NCBI RefSeq assembly: GCF_020379485.1
Contig: NC_063445.1
Span: forward strand, 51,795,422-51,859,421
DNA from: Brassica napus
Taxonomy: Eukaryota; Streptophyta; Magnoliopsida; Brassicales; Brassicaceae
DNA: 64,000 nt
Reading direction: 5' to 3'
Below the pieces are notes generated by a model. That model saw nothing but the letters and a program-made list of their open reading frames with translations. It was not told where the DNA came from and searched no databases. A program made the translations under genes and the position numbers. How positions within the stretch are numbered: the first letter of the stretch is position 1; each line of letters begins with the position of its first letter. This document shows, piece after piece, positions 12,539 through 23,565 of this stretch.

Positions 12539-12746
12539 ATTTGAAGTTATCCAAAATAATATAAGTCCTAATGAGTTTAGGATTAAAGAGTTTTATATAT
12601 AAGCAATGCGTGTGTGTGTTGGCTTCGTGTGAGTTTTTATGAGCTTTGTGGTTTGAGGTTTTGAGCATATTTTCCTCAAGTGATTAATAAGAAGAATTTC
12701 TTATTGAGAGTTATATTGTGTGTATTCTTGAGACTTGATAACTGTA
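12484..12746 (+). repeat. 3' LTR of the decayed copia element
   Basis: 263 bp from tgttggagataaac to gataactgta. It is the same length as the 5' LTR, with about nine substitutions by eye (about 3.4%). Confidence 0.92.
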
Positions 12747-12751
12747 ATATA

Positions 12752-12867
12752 GAGTTGAGAAAGTAGACGAATTAGCAAAGAAAGAGCATTTCTGCTTCAA
12801 GGGAATGGGACTAGAGGAGCTGAAACAGAAGTTTGAAGAAGAGACAGGTCTGAGTAAAACCCTTTAA
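12752..12867 (+). pseudogene. right part of the split unrecognised coding remnant
   Basis: Continuing the left part in the same phase, this frame is open for about 37 codons and ends at TAA 12865-12867. It includes KKEHFCFKGMGLEELKQKF, a composition that looks like real protein and is unlike the retroelement. I cannot name the family. Confidence 0.4.
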
Positions 12868-13537
12868 ACGCAAAACTATATCCCCTTGGGTTGCATCTCC
12901 CTTCCAACAACACAATGATGTGCTTATTGTCTTGAATTTTGATCCCTTCGTCTTTACAAGTTTAGTTTTCTTTTCATTGAGAACTTACCAAGAGTACCGT
13001 GAGCCATGAAAAATCAGGAAAATTAGTTAAGACAATGAGGTCAACATAACGTTTCCAGTTTTTTGTGGATGTTGGTTCAGTCATGGAATTGTGACAATGA
13101 GTGTAAGCACTTCTTGAAGAATGTTTCAATATATAATTGAAGAGATTGTCTTTTTATGAAATTATGCAGGGGGTAATGACTGATGCATGCATTTCTTGAA
13201 GAATGGTTCAATAATATGGAGAGTTTGATGTCCAAGACCACAAACTTTTGCTTGCTGCTACTGTGTATCTCGGTAACAAAACCTTTTTAAGGCCACCTTG
13301 GTGCTAAAAGTATGTAGCATCAGGATGTATTTTAAGTCCTAGCTAATTAGCACCAAAAATACAATACTACACCAAGAAGACATTGTGTTGGGGTTTTTGA
13401 AAGGCTTTCCATTTATTGGTTCTCTTTAAGTTTTTTATTCTAGTAAGATGAAATACTAGCCAAGCCAACTCAAACTGACGTCAAGATGAAGTGTTAGCAA
13501 GAGAAAGTTACAAGAAAATAATAAAAACAAGCAAAAT
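12868..13537. other. intergenic, no gene seen
   Basis: No coding signal. Two short stretches (attgaagaat...gaagaatg around 13110 and 13190) repeat loosely. The last 60 bp form the 5' flank of the tRNA gene. Confidence 0.5.
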
Positions 13538-13610
13538 GGGGATGTAGCTTAGATGGTAGAGCGCTCGCTTAGCATGCGAGAGGTACGGAGATCGATACCC
13601 CGCATCTCCA
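13538..13610 (+). tRNA. tRNA-Ala (anticodon AGC)
   Basis: A 73-nt cloverleaf. Acceptor stem GGGGATG (13538-13544) pairs with CATCTCC (13603-13609), with discriminator A13610. The D-arm A box tagcttagatggtaga, anticodon arm CTCGCTTAGCATGCGAG with AGC at 13571-13573, and T-arm B box ggagatcgataccc are all present. No intron and no encoded CCA. It appears functional. Confidence 0.96.
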
Positions 13611-13721
13611 TTCTATTTTTATTTTGCATTAAAGACCACTCTAACTTTGGATAAGTTACCTTTATTCAAATGGTTTAAAGAGTTCATCTCCATTCTATTT
13701 TTCTTTTGCAACCACTCTAAC
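13603..13721 (+). repeat. 82-bp tandem duplication of the tRNA 3' end and flank
   Basis: The block beginning catctccattctattttt at 13603 recurs at 13685. The second copy is interrupted after cactctaac by the MULE at 13722 and resumes at 14891 (tttggataagttacctttatt), matching 13645 onward. Only the last acceptor bases of the tRNA are included. Confidence 0.85.
13616..13620 (+). terminator. Pol III terminator of tRNA-Ala
   Basis: A T5 run five bases after the tRNA end. It recurs at the duplicated flank (13698-13702). Confidence 0.75.
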
Positions 13722-14881
13722 GGGTCGACGGTCTATTTTCCCACGAGAACTATTGTATAGCATCAGATGTCTCTCAAACTATGATCTCGTTCTATTTATC
13801 CATGAATGAAAAGTTTAAGTTCTAGTTCCCCGCAATATTAAAGTTTCACATTTATATCTCCACATATATAAAGTTTAAAATAAAAAAGCCCATAGCACAT
13901 GATTTAAATTGGTTTACTGTTTTGAAGTAAACCATAAATCATTTTAAACTAATAATTAACCAAATTGGTTTATTGTTTCAACGTTGACCCAATTTCTCTC
14001 CCTTTCTCACGTTAACGTTAACCTTGATCCACCAATCAACCATTAAAGCTTCGACGGACAAGAACACCATAGCGAAACTGTAATTCTTTTTTAAAGGGTT
14101 TGACGAAACGAAACTGTAATTGTAGAGAGTAGAAATCTCTTTCCCGTGGCTATCAGGTTTCTCTCTTCAAGGTTCAATTTCCTGCTCTGTTTTATTGAAT
14201 GATTTCGTTATGCTTGTAAATTCGAAATTGGGAAACGAAAGTGGTGATAAATGGAATCGATTTGATAAAGGGTTTTGACTTTGATAAGACGATTCCAATC
14301 TGAGTTTTGCCCCAAAGAACGATAAGCATAAGGCTCATAATTATTTTATCTTTGATTACAATCGATGGAATTGGTTAAAAGTTTCTACTTTAGCTTGAAT
14401 TGTTTATCTAGTTGTTGAACCCTTGTGATAGAATTCTATGCTATAGGTTACTGACTGTGACATGGAAAAAAGAAGAAGAGAATGATATGAAGGTGATGAC
14501 GTGAATTCTATCTCTGAGTGGTGCAAAAAAAAAACCAGATCATTAAATCTCTTGTTTGATTGTGAGAGAATAAGAGATTCGATGGACAGAGAAAAAGAGT
14601 TGATGATTCTGGATTTGTTGTGACTCGTGAGGAAGGAAAGAGATGAAGTGATTTGGTATGTTTTGGTTTAGATATGGTTTACTTGGTTCTATGTTTGGTA
14701 CAGTTTCGGTTTGTTCGGTTACTATTGAGATTTAAAATTTTTGAATTTGGTTTGACAAAACCAGCATTTGTGGGGAAATAAAACTGAAACTTTAAAATCG
14801 GAGACAAATAGAACGAGGTCATAGTTTGGGAGACACTTAGTGCTATACAATAGTTCTCGTGGAGAAATAGCTCGTCTACCG
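13722..14881. mobile_element. non-autonomous MULE (Mutator-like) element
   Basis: The 1160-bp element has long imperfect inverted termini of more than 100 bp: left gggtcgacggtctattttcc and right inverse cggtagacgagctatttctc, both continuing into ccacgagaactattgtatag. Its 9-bp target duplication CACTCTAAC lies at 13713-13721 and 14882-14890. Long TIRs and a 9-bp duplication are the Mutator pattern. The interior (about 13980-14700) has no transposase and no clear open frame; it looks like captured non-coding or leader DNA. Confidence 0.88.
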
Positions 14882-14934
14882 CACTCTAACTTTGGATAAG
14901 TTACCTTTATTCAAATGGGGTAAAGAGTTCATTA

Positions 14935-16837
14935 CCTGGAGGCTGGAGCTAACCTAACCATGCTAAAAATGAGTAATCGAAATCCATCTTAGTTGTAGTA
15001 ACACCTTTCCTCGCACCATTGTTGGTATCATCACTTTCCACCTGGTCTTTTAGTTAGTTAGTTTTCACTGAAGATATTTATATCATCATCCTTCTTAGAT
15101 TCGAATCCAACATTATGCTATATAGTACATTAGATTTATAAATGTTAGATTTTCTTTTTATATTTATTAAAATTCTTCATACGTGCAAAGATATATTTTT
15201 CTATAGGCGGCCGTAGCCCTGCATTCTCACCATCGGTCCTTGACCTTGTCTTTGGTTGTGTGTTCTTTGCCGCGTATCTCACCATCTTCTCCCGTGACTC
15301 TACGTTCACTCTTAAAAACAATCTTTCGTTTCTTTTTTTTTGGGCTTATTAGAAAGAATAAAAACAATTAAAGAGGATTATAATTTCATTGGTCTGAACT
15401 CAAAGAGTCAAAAAAGACAACCACCTGTAACTTCAACAAGTTAGTTGCCTACCGTTTATCCATTAGCTGCTGAGCACCTCAAATGACTCCATGTGTCACA
15501 AAAGCTTTTATTCTTCTAGATGTAAAGTCAGCATGCATAATAACCATCTTCCCCAAAACCAAAAAGTCTACCCTTTCGTCTTGTTCTTTTTATAATTAAC
15601 TCAATTATTAGTTGCTGATTAATGCTACTATTAAAGAATCTTGAAACGAGTAAAGAAAGTTATCAACATACTCTCACATAGTCTTACTTGATTAATCTAG
15701 TATATCCTTGCATTTCTGATATCTAAAGAATAAATGACGCAAGAGAGGAGAAAACCATTTTTTATCATCAACATTTGGTTAGACTTACACTCAGAATCTC
15801 AGATCAGAGTTCAAATCCAAAAATTCAAGCATTGTTAACGGCATTAGCATATATTATTATTTAAAGTGTTGTTGTCAACTAGACTTGGGAAGGTCGTTTA
15901 TTACAGAATTTTGTTTGGCTTGTTATAGATGATATAAGATTTTATAAAATTTGAATATATAATATCTTGAAGTGTTAGAATCGTATGCACTGAAGCAGAA
16001 ATTTGATCAGAAAATTGTTGTACATATCATTATTATTATTTTTTTCTGAAAGGTATATTATAAAAGACCAAATCAATCAAAATTTATTCTCTTATAAAAT
16101 TAGATTGTATAAAGTTATGTTTCATATATAACTTGTATATAACTTTTTGTTATATGAAAATTAAATTAACTCTTTATTTTCATAAAATGAACCCTTAATT
16201 TTCATAAGATCAACCCTCAACTAAATATTAAATTATAACTAAATTACCCCTTTTGATCTTTTTTGGACAAATTAACCCTTAATTATTTGAGCTTATTTAT
16301 GTACGCGTACTTTTTTTGCTGCCCGAGCTGACCAGTTTATCTCCTCCGTGTCACACAAGCTGCCCGATCTGCCCGTTGCTGACCAGTTTCAGTCTCTCTC
16401 TTCTCTCTCTGAAGATGCCCTTTCGTAGCTCTGTATCTTTCTCAAAAAGAGAATCCATCCCTTTTGACTAAAAACTTTCTCCGGCTAATCTCCCATTCCC
16501 TTCACTCATATCGTTGTTTCTTTATCCCCAATTCAGGAGCTCAAATTCATTTCTACTTCATTGGGTCCTCATCGTTTGTTTTCAACTTTCCATCTTAAAA
16601 GTCTTACCTTTTCTTCTAAGGTTCGATTTTGAGAGAGAAAGGATCAAACTTTATCCTTTCTGAGAATTGGGTTTCTGACTTTCTGTTCTTTCCATCAATT
16701 TCACGTTCTGGGTCTGATCGAGATCGATTTCGTTTTCTGATCTCAAATGAGTATGGATGTGATGAGAGGGAGTGATCTGTTCTAGGGCTTCTCTTTGATT
16801 TTTGTTCTGAGTGGAGATTAGGGTTTGTAAGGAGACG
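14935..16837. other. intergenic and promoter/leader region of the kinase gene
   Basis: No gene seen from 14935 to about 16300. From 16320 the sequence becomes pyrimidine-rich (ctctctcttctctctctg), typical of a plant promoter and 5' leader running into the kinase start at 16838. Confidence 0.5.
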
Positions 16838-19165
16838 ATGGCTACAGGGCAAGACTCTGTTAAGGTGGTGGGTGTGGAGAAACCTGAAAAGGGGAAGACT
16901 TTGAGTGCAAATAAGAATTGTAAGAGAGATGGAGAGGAGAGTGAAAGTGGGTTTTGGTTCAGAATCAAGCTCATATTCAGCTGCATCACTTCTAGATCAA
17001 AAGTTGATAGCTCCTTGAATGCCACCACTACAGTTGTTGGTACTCTCCTTCTTCCTCTAATACTAGATGATCAACTTTGTTTGTGAGTGTGTATCTCTAT
17101 TTGTATAGATGACAAGGTTCGTAACCAATTAGTTGCCTTCAGATTGTAGGTTGAGCTTTTTTAATCTTTTGCTGACACTTGAACTGGAAAAGACAACTTT
17201 GTTTTTATTTGTTTTGTTATATACCTATTGCAGCAGCACCTAATCATGTTATTGAGAAGCGTGAAGATCATCCACCTCCGTCTAAAGATGCTAGCCGTCC
17301 GGAGAGTGGTTCGTCGACACCTCTAATCAGCGGGGAGTTGAAATACTCTTCTAAGCTGCGGATATTCATGTTTAACGACCTCAAGCTAGCCACTAGGAAC
17401 TTCAGACCAGAGTCTCTTCTCGGCGAAGGTGGGTTTGGATGTGTTTTCAAAGGATGGATTGAGGAAAACGGAACGGCTCCGGTCAAGCCTGGTACTGGTC
17501 TAACTGTAGCTGTCAAAACACTGAACCCAGATGGCCTTCAAGGTCACAAGGAGTGGCTGGTAATGAATGACCAATCTCTTTTACCTTGATAGTGGTTAAA
17601 GCACAGTGCTATAAGTTATTGATCATGTTGCTAAATTTATGTACAGGCTGAGATTAACTTTCTTGGGAACCTTGTTCACCCAAGCCTGGTTAAACTGGTG
17701 GGATATTGCATGCAAGAAGACCAAAGGCTGCTTGTTTACGAGTTTATGCCTCGAGGGAGTCTTGAGAATCATCTTTTCAGAAGTATGTTGTTTTAATCAA
17801 TCACAAACCGCTGCTGATTTCTTATATTGATTCGTGTTTCATTTGTCTTTTTGTTTCCAGGGACTTTACCTCTCCCTTGGTCTGTCAGAATGAAAATCGC
17901 ACTCGGTGCAGCTAAAGGTCTAGCCTTTCTTCATGAGGAAGCTGAGAAGCCTGTCATTTACCGCGATTTCAAAACATCTAACATCTTACTAGACGCTGTA
18001 TGTATGAAGCTCAAATTCTTCTCTTTTGTTCTCTCCATTGTCATTTATATTGAAATAAATGTTTCTATTTCAGGAATATAACTCAAAGCTCTCTGACTTT
18101 GGGCTTGCAAAAGATGCACCAGACGAGAAGAAATCACATGTATCTACCAGAGTGATGGGAACATATGGTTATGCAGCTCCTGAATATGTAATGACTGGTG
18201 AGTAAAGTATCCTCACCCTTTGTTATTACTCCCTCAGTTTCTTCTTATTTCACTTTTGGAGTTGTATAAAGATATTTTCTAAAATATTTCTAATATGCAA
18301 GTGTTTTTAGAATTTTAACATTAAGAAGTATATATATATTTTGATGAAATTTTTTGTCATATATATAAATAAGATGATGTTTGTTTAAAATTTTGAAGAC
18401 ATAAATAATGACTTATCATGCTGATTTTTGAAGTAATAAGACATAAAATGGATGTTCAAAAAAAAAGACAAAACAATAATTATCCGTAAGAAGATTATGT
18501 CCGCATATGCTGACAAAAGTTTAACATAAAAATCAGTAAATTTTACATAGAAAAGTCAAAACATCATGTAATTTGAAACAAAAAAAAATCTCTAAAACTG
18601 TCATTTATTAAAAAACGGAAGGAGTATTTACTTTATGGAGTTACTAATCTCGCTTTCAACATCAGGACATTTGACAACGAAGAGTGATGTATACAGCTTC
18701 GGAGTAGTTTTACTCGAGATACTAACTGGACGAAGAGCTGTGGATAAAAGCCGTCCCAACGGTGAACAAAACCTGGTGGAATGGGTGAAACCTCATCTTT
18801 TAGACAAAAAGAAGTTTTACAGACTGTTGGATCATCGCTTAGAGGGTCACTTCTCGATCAAGGGAGCTCAGAAAGCAACACAAGTAGCGGCGCAGTGCCT
18901 TAACCGAGACTCTAAAGCTAGACCAAAGATGAGCGAAGTTGTCGAAGCATTAAAGCCGTTACCGAGTCTTAAAGACTTTGCTAGCTCTTCTACTTCTTTC
19001 CAAACGATGCAGCCTGTTGCTAAGAACGGTGTTAGGACACAAGGAGGTGGGTTTGTGGCGAGAAACGGACAGCCTCTGAGGAGTTTGTCGAGTTTAAACT
19101 TGCCTCAGGCTTCGCCTTATCGGAATGCGAGGCAATCACCAAAGCCTAAAGGCAAAGAGCAATGA
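16838..19165 (+). CDS. PBL36: receptor-like cytoplasmic kinase, subfamily VII (PBL34/35/36 type)
   Basis: Six exons: 16838-17039, 17234-17559, 17647-17782, 17861-17997, 18074-18197, 18666-19165. All introns are GT-AG and the joined frame is 474 aa. A Ser/Thr protein kinase relaying signals from membrane receptor kinases. The N-terminal segment contains [12 protein letters not shown], like PBL34-36, with a cysteine that could be palmitoylated. The kinase domain has GEGGFGCVF (glycine loop), VAVK (ATP lysine), [10 protein letters not shown] (catalytic loop, YRD in place of HRD as usual in this subfamily), SDFGLAK and [11 protein letters not shown] (activation segment). The C-terminal tail is Ser/Pro-rich. 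Residue 2 is Ala, not the Gly expected for N-myristoylation, and no upstream in-frame ATG exists. Intron 5 carries a MITE. PBL36 is assigned by recalled similarity and gene order. Confidence 0.92.
18229..18624. mobile_element. Stowaway-like MITE in kinase intron 5
   Basis: The 396-bp element starts ctccctcagtttcttcttatt and ends ttattaaaaaacggaaggag, flanked by TA at 18227-18228 and 18625-18626. It fills most of the 468-bp intron and ends 41 bp before the exon 6 start. Confidence 0.82.
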
Positions 19166-19570
19166 CTCAAGCATAGGGAATTAGTTTGTCTGACCGGATT
19201 GAAGCTGGATGTTGTTCCAGGCTTCATGTTGCATCGATTCTTTCTGATTCAAGAGCAAAAGAGATGGTCTATGGAATGTTAGGATCCTGGTTTGTGTTCT
19301 TTGAGTGGATGGAACTCAGGAAAAATATCTTTGGTCCTGAAGGTCTAAAGATTTTGATCTGTGGTTTTTAATGTGTAGAAGAAATGTAAAGGTTGAGAGT
19401 GTAAAGTTCTTGCAAGGATATACATAAAACCTGTTTGTTTGTAAAAAACTTATGTTTTACCCTGTAATATATGTCATGTGCTATGTATTGAATTTTAATC
19501 TTTTAACATGGTTCTAAGTGTTAATCATGATAGAGAGTTAACTTGCTTAAACCAAATGCAAAGGTTGTGT
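19166..19570 (+). other. 3' region of the kinase gene
   Basis: No further gene. T-rich DNA with tgtaatatatgtc and ttgaattttaatc near 19461-19500 fits a plant 3' end. The mRNA end cannot be fixed from sequence alone. Confidence 0.4.
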
Positions 19571-19846
19571 TAGGTACAGAAAATGTGTGGGTCCACGGAC
19601 GTATGACTCGGTCTCAGTTCTTGGGTTCTAAGTGTAATAAACTTAAGAGTTGTTACTTTGCTACAGAACTGCTGCGATGAACTAGCTAAGTCCTTGAGGT
19701 CCGGACTGGTGGCATGTTGGAGATAGTGAAGCACCTTTCTTGGGAAGGACCTGATGAAGAGACACCAAATTGGAATGGCACGACGTATCTTGGCAATGAC
19801 TATTGTCAAAAAGGTCCAAAACCAAGGCACACTTGCTCCATTCTAG
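19571..19846 (+). pseudogene. remnant of NDUFAF7/MidA-like complex I assembly factor gene (3' end)
   Basis: Broken pieces in order resemble the C-terminus of the NDUFAF7 (DUF185, SAM-dependent methyltransferase-like) family. VHGRMTRSQFLG is at 19591-19626. An acceptor-like ctacag follows at 19661-19666, then DELAKSLRSG. Next come GDSEAPF and WEGPDEETP in different frames, and IGMARRILAM...GTLAPF closes with TAG at 19844-19846. At least two frameshifts and a stop (tgg aga tag near 19723) break it. From memory the Arabidopsis homologue (At3g28700) lies exactly between the PBL36 and V-ATPase d genes, which supports a decayed orthologue. Only the last one or two exons are visible. Confidence 0.75.
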
Positions 19847-19919
19847 TAACAAGAATTGAATCTTTCAGAGAAATGTCACAAGGATTGAAAATCTCAGGCT
19901 AAAGTTAGTAAAAAGGTTT

Positions 19920-20364
19920 TGAATTTCAATTTTTTTTGCTATATATCTTATAACTAAATGGTTTTATAAGGGCATCTCCAGTGTCATATGTGACATATTT
20001 CATTTTTTTGGTTCTTGTAAATTTTCTTGTATGTTATGTTTGGATTTAGTTTGTAGCTAAAAGTACAGAATAAAAAAAATGAGATTTGGTCTAAACCGAT
20101 CAACCGAATCAACACTAATGTCCAATTTTCGGTTTAGAAGTATTTGCGCGCGTGCGAATCGTACCAGACCGGTTTATGGCTATAACAGAGGGGCATTATG
20201 GTAATTTATAAAGTTCCAAGGACGAGATTGCAAAACAAATCAATCAAATCTATCTTCTTTAACGTTTTGATCTCTCTGGCTCTGCTTCGATTGTTTTCTT
20301 CAGATCTCTCTCTCCGTTCAACCTTTAAGATCTGAATTATCTCCGTAAAGGCAAGGAGAGAAGG
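19920..20364 (+). promoter_or_regulatory. promoter/leader region of V-ATPase subunit d
   Basis: The intergenic stretch ends in a pyrimidine-rich leader (gatctctctggctctgcttcg, then cagatctctctctccgttc) just upstream of ATG 20365. No distinct TATA box is convincing. Confidence 0.45.
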
Positions 20365-22843
20365 ATGTACGGTTTCGAGGCGCTTACGTTCAACATCCAT
20401 GGCGGATACTTGGAGGCGATCGTGAGGGGCCACCGTGCTGGCCTTCTCACCACCGCCGATTACAACAATCTCTGCCAGTGCGAAAACCTTGACGACATCA
20501 AGATGCACCTCTCCGCCACCAAATACGGCCCTTACCTCCAAAACGGTGCGTTTTCCCTCGTTTGATCGGTCTCTCGATCCGTGATGATGATCTGATTAGT
20601 TGACTTTGATTCTGTTTCGTTCTATGTGGGTTTAGGGTTACGAATTGCTTTCTCTGTGAAATTAGTTTTGTTTTAATCTTCATTAATGAATCTTTAAGCT
20701 GATGTTCAGACAAGACAGTGATTTTTTTTTTTTTCTGTTCTTGTGTTTGTTTGTCTTAATCTCTTTTCCATTATTGTTGTACAAAGAAAGGTTCTTTACC
20801 ATTGAAATTAATTTTATCTTAATTGTAATTCATCTTTGTAAATTGGATCTCTAAGCTGATGTTTAGACAAGACAGTGACTTGTTCTGTCCTTGTGTGTTT
20901 ATCTGAATCTCTAATTCGATTATTGTTGTAAAAACTGTTCCTTTATGTTTGGCTGCAGAACCGTCACCTCTGCATACGACCACAATTGTGGAGAAGTGCA
21001 CTCTCAAGCTTGTGGATGATTATAAGCACATGCTTTGTCAAGCAACTGAGCCTATGTCTACCTTCTTGGAGTACATCAGGTAACTGAGATAGTTCGGTAA
21101 ATCATCATGCTAGATCAACAGATGCAGTGTTCTTATTGGCCCTTTTTAGTTTCCAGATTTTAGCCTAGTAGTTTTGTTCGTATTTAGGTTTGTTAGAATC
21201 CTCTCATTGTGCATCATAGTGGGTAAGGTTTGGTATGAATCTCCGTTTTAAAGAGCTTCCAGTGAAATGGGTTTGTTCAGTATGTTGAAAGCAAAGATTT
21301 TGATCATCTTGTTGTTGTTCGCTAGCTTGTATGGTTACCTTACTTAATTTAGTGTATGATCTGTCAATAAAAGACGCTGACATTTGAGATATTGGGTTAA
21401 ATCTCTTAATATTGTAATGCAGGTACGGCCACATGATTGACAACGTCGTGCTGATTGTCACTGGAACCCTCCACGAGAGAGATGTTCAAGAGTTGATCGA
21501 GAAATGTCACCCTTTAGGCATGTTTGACAGGTCTTCGCATTGACCTTATGAATCGTCTATACCTCTTCCCTTAGCTGCTTTAGATCCTCACTCTATTTCT
21601 TTTTATTTAATGTTTTTGCTCATGATTTCTCTTTTTCAGCATTGCCACCCTGGCAGTTGCTCAGAACATGAGGGAGCTCTATAGGTTGGTGCTTGTGGAT
21701 ACTCCTCTGGCTCCTTATTTCTCTGAATGCTTAACCTCAGAGGTACACAGCTAAAACATACACTATTTTCTTTTTTAACCACCTTGAGCCATTGTTATCT
21801 AGATGTCGGATAAATTGGTAGATTATGGCTTCACATTTATATTATTTTCAGGATTTGGATGACATGAACATTGAGATTATGAGGAACACGCTCTACAAAG
21901 CATACCTTGAGGATTTTTACAAGTTCTGTCAGGTGCTACTGGACTCTTGAATCTCTTTTTTTAACACAAATTCATAATCTACCTATTATGCTAGCTAACC
22001 CCATTGTCGCTGTGTATCCGAAATAGAAACTCGGTGGGGCAACATCAGAGATTATGTCTGACCTTCTGGCCTTCGAAGCTGACAGAAGAGCTGTGAACAT
22101 CACCATCAATAGGTTGGTAATTACTGCTGTGTGTCGTCGTGCATCAAGCCACAAGACGTTACCATTCTTCTGTTATTGTCTTTATAAAGGCGCTGAAACT
22201 GATTTTTATTTGCAGCATTGGGACTGAGCTTACAAGAGAAGACAGGAAGAAACTCTACTCTAACTTTGGTCTCCTGTAAGCATTCTAGACCCAAACTGAG
22301 CTTACAACGGTTGCTTAAAACTCTAAACTAGTTTTTCTTACCATGAGGCTTACTTTTTTGGTTGTGCAGCTATCCATATGGTCACGAGGAGCTTGCTATC
22401 TGCGAAGACATAGATCAGGTAAGTTAATACTTTATAAATATGTTAATGTGTGACAATAATGGTTCAATGAATGTCATTGTCTAATTTACTGTTAGGTTCG
22501 TGGTGTTATGGAGAAATACCCTCCATACCAAGCGATATTCTCCAAGATGTCTTATGGAGAGAGCCAAATGCTCGACAAGGCGTTTTATGAAGAAGAAGTC
22601 AGAAGGCTTTGCTTAGCCTTTGAGCAGCAGGTTTGTTTCTAATTGCATAACAAGTCTTGTTTCTGATTGGCTGTTTAATACTTACAGTGGGTTGATTTTT
22701 TTTTTTGGCAGTTCCATTACGGGGTGTTCTTTGCGTATATGAGGTTGAGGGAGCAGGAGATCAGGAACCTGATGTGGATTTCGGAATGTGTTGCACAGAA
22801 CCAGAAGTCAAGGATCCACGACAGTGTTGTCTACATGTTCTGA
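20365..22843 (+). CDS. VHA-d: V-type proton ATPase subunit d
   Basis: Ten exons: 20365-20545, 20959-21079, 21423-21530, 21640-21742, 21852-21932, 22027-22112, 22216-22275, 22370-22418, 22496-22630, 22712-22843. Every junction is GT-AG and the joined frame is exactly 351 aa, the usual length of plant subunit d. The product is the central-stalk adaptor that couples the V1 rotor to the membrane c-ring (Vo) of the vacuolar proton pump. Family landmarks are the start [38 protein letters not shown] in exon 3, [20 protein letters not shown] across exons 8-9, and the end [11 protein letters not shown]. From memory Arabidopsis carries two tandem copies at this position; only one is present here. No damage is seen. 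Confidence 0.96.
20680..20940 (+). repeat. 155-bp tandem duplication in V-ATPase d intron 1
   Basis: A block with ctgatgttcagacaagacagtga (20699) recurs as ctgatgtttagacaagacagtga (20854), including the following gtccttgtgt-like and attattgttgta segments. It lies wholly inside intron 1. Confidence 0.75.
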
Positions 22844-23565
22844 GGTCTGGTAAGAAGTGAAAGAACCGGTGTAGTGGTTGTTGGTTTTGCTTGATTGCTC
22901 CAGACTCTTGTTTTACCAAGAGAAAGCTGTTTATGTCGCTCTACGTGTGAGTGCGTGCGTGTATTAAATTAAACCAATAAGAGAAGAGTCTCTCCTATTC
23001 GTTTGTTTTTCTTTGCCATATGTATTTGCTTGGTTCTGTTGCCAATAAACCTCTTGTAATAATATCACACTATTTGTTTTTTTCTTTTCAATTCATATTG
23101 TCACTACAAAATCACTTTAAAATACTTTGCTCAAAAAAAAATCACTTTAAAATACATCCTTTAAATACAATCTATAAACTAATATGAAATCAGTTTCAAA
23201 ATGCTTTATATTTTAGAAAAATTTATTACAGAAAGACACAATTTACATTTTCAATATATAGTTTTATATATTGTCTTGTTCGGTTCGCTGTCGCCAAATT
23301 TTTATTTTTCAGTTGCTTAGTATTTTAATGATTTGCGACTGGTCATACTACATTAAAACGAACAACAATTTGTTATATGTGATATGGTCGCCCGATCAAT
23401 TATGCGGTAACAAAACGATCATAGTCTAACAATGATAAATCGTAAACTTACAAAAAAATCGAGTTTATTGAATTTTGATTGATTAAAAATTATTAAAATA
23501 GTTAATCATAAAAATAATGTATTTAGAAATAAAATTTAATTTTTATTTTATGTGTATTTTTAAAG
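22844..23565. other. 3' region of V-ATPase d and intergenic DNA
   Basis: 3' UTR-like DNA with ttgccaataaacctcttg near 23039, then AT-rich DNA. No gene seen. Confidence 0.5.

Larger units (their letters stand above)
8132..12746 (+). mobile_element. Ty1/copia LTR retrotransposon, decayed
   Basis: A full-length 4615-bp element: 263-bp LTRs at both ends, 5-bp target duplication ATATA (8127-8131 and 12747-12751), primer-binding site tggtatcagagc at 8397-8408 (initiator-tRNA-Met type), and purine tract aaagaggagaa just before the 3' LTR. Domain order is gag, protease, integrase, reverse transcriptase, RNase H, which is the Ty1/copia order. I count about nine differences between the LTRs, so the insertion is not fresh. 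The coding region is broken in several places, so the copy cannot be autonomous. Confidence 0.95.
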
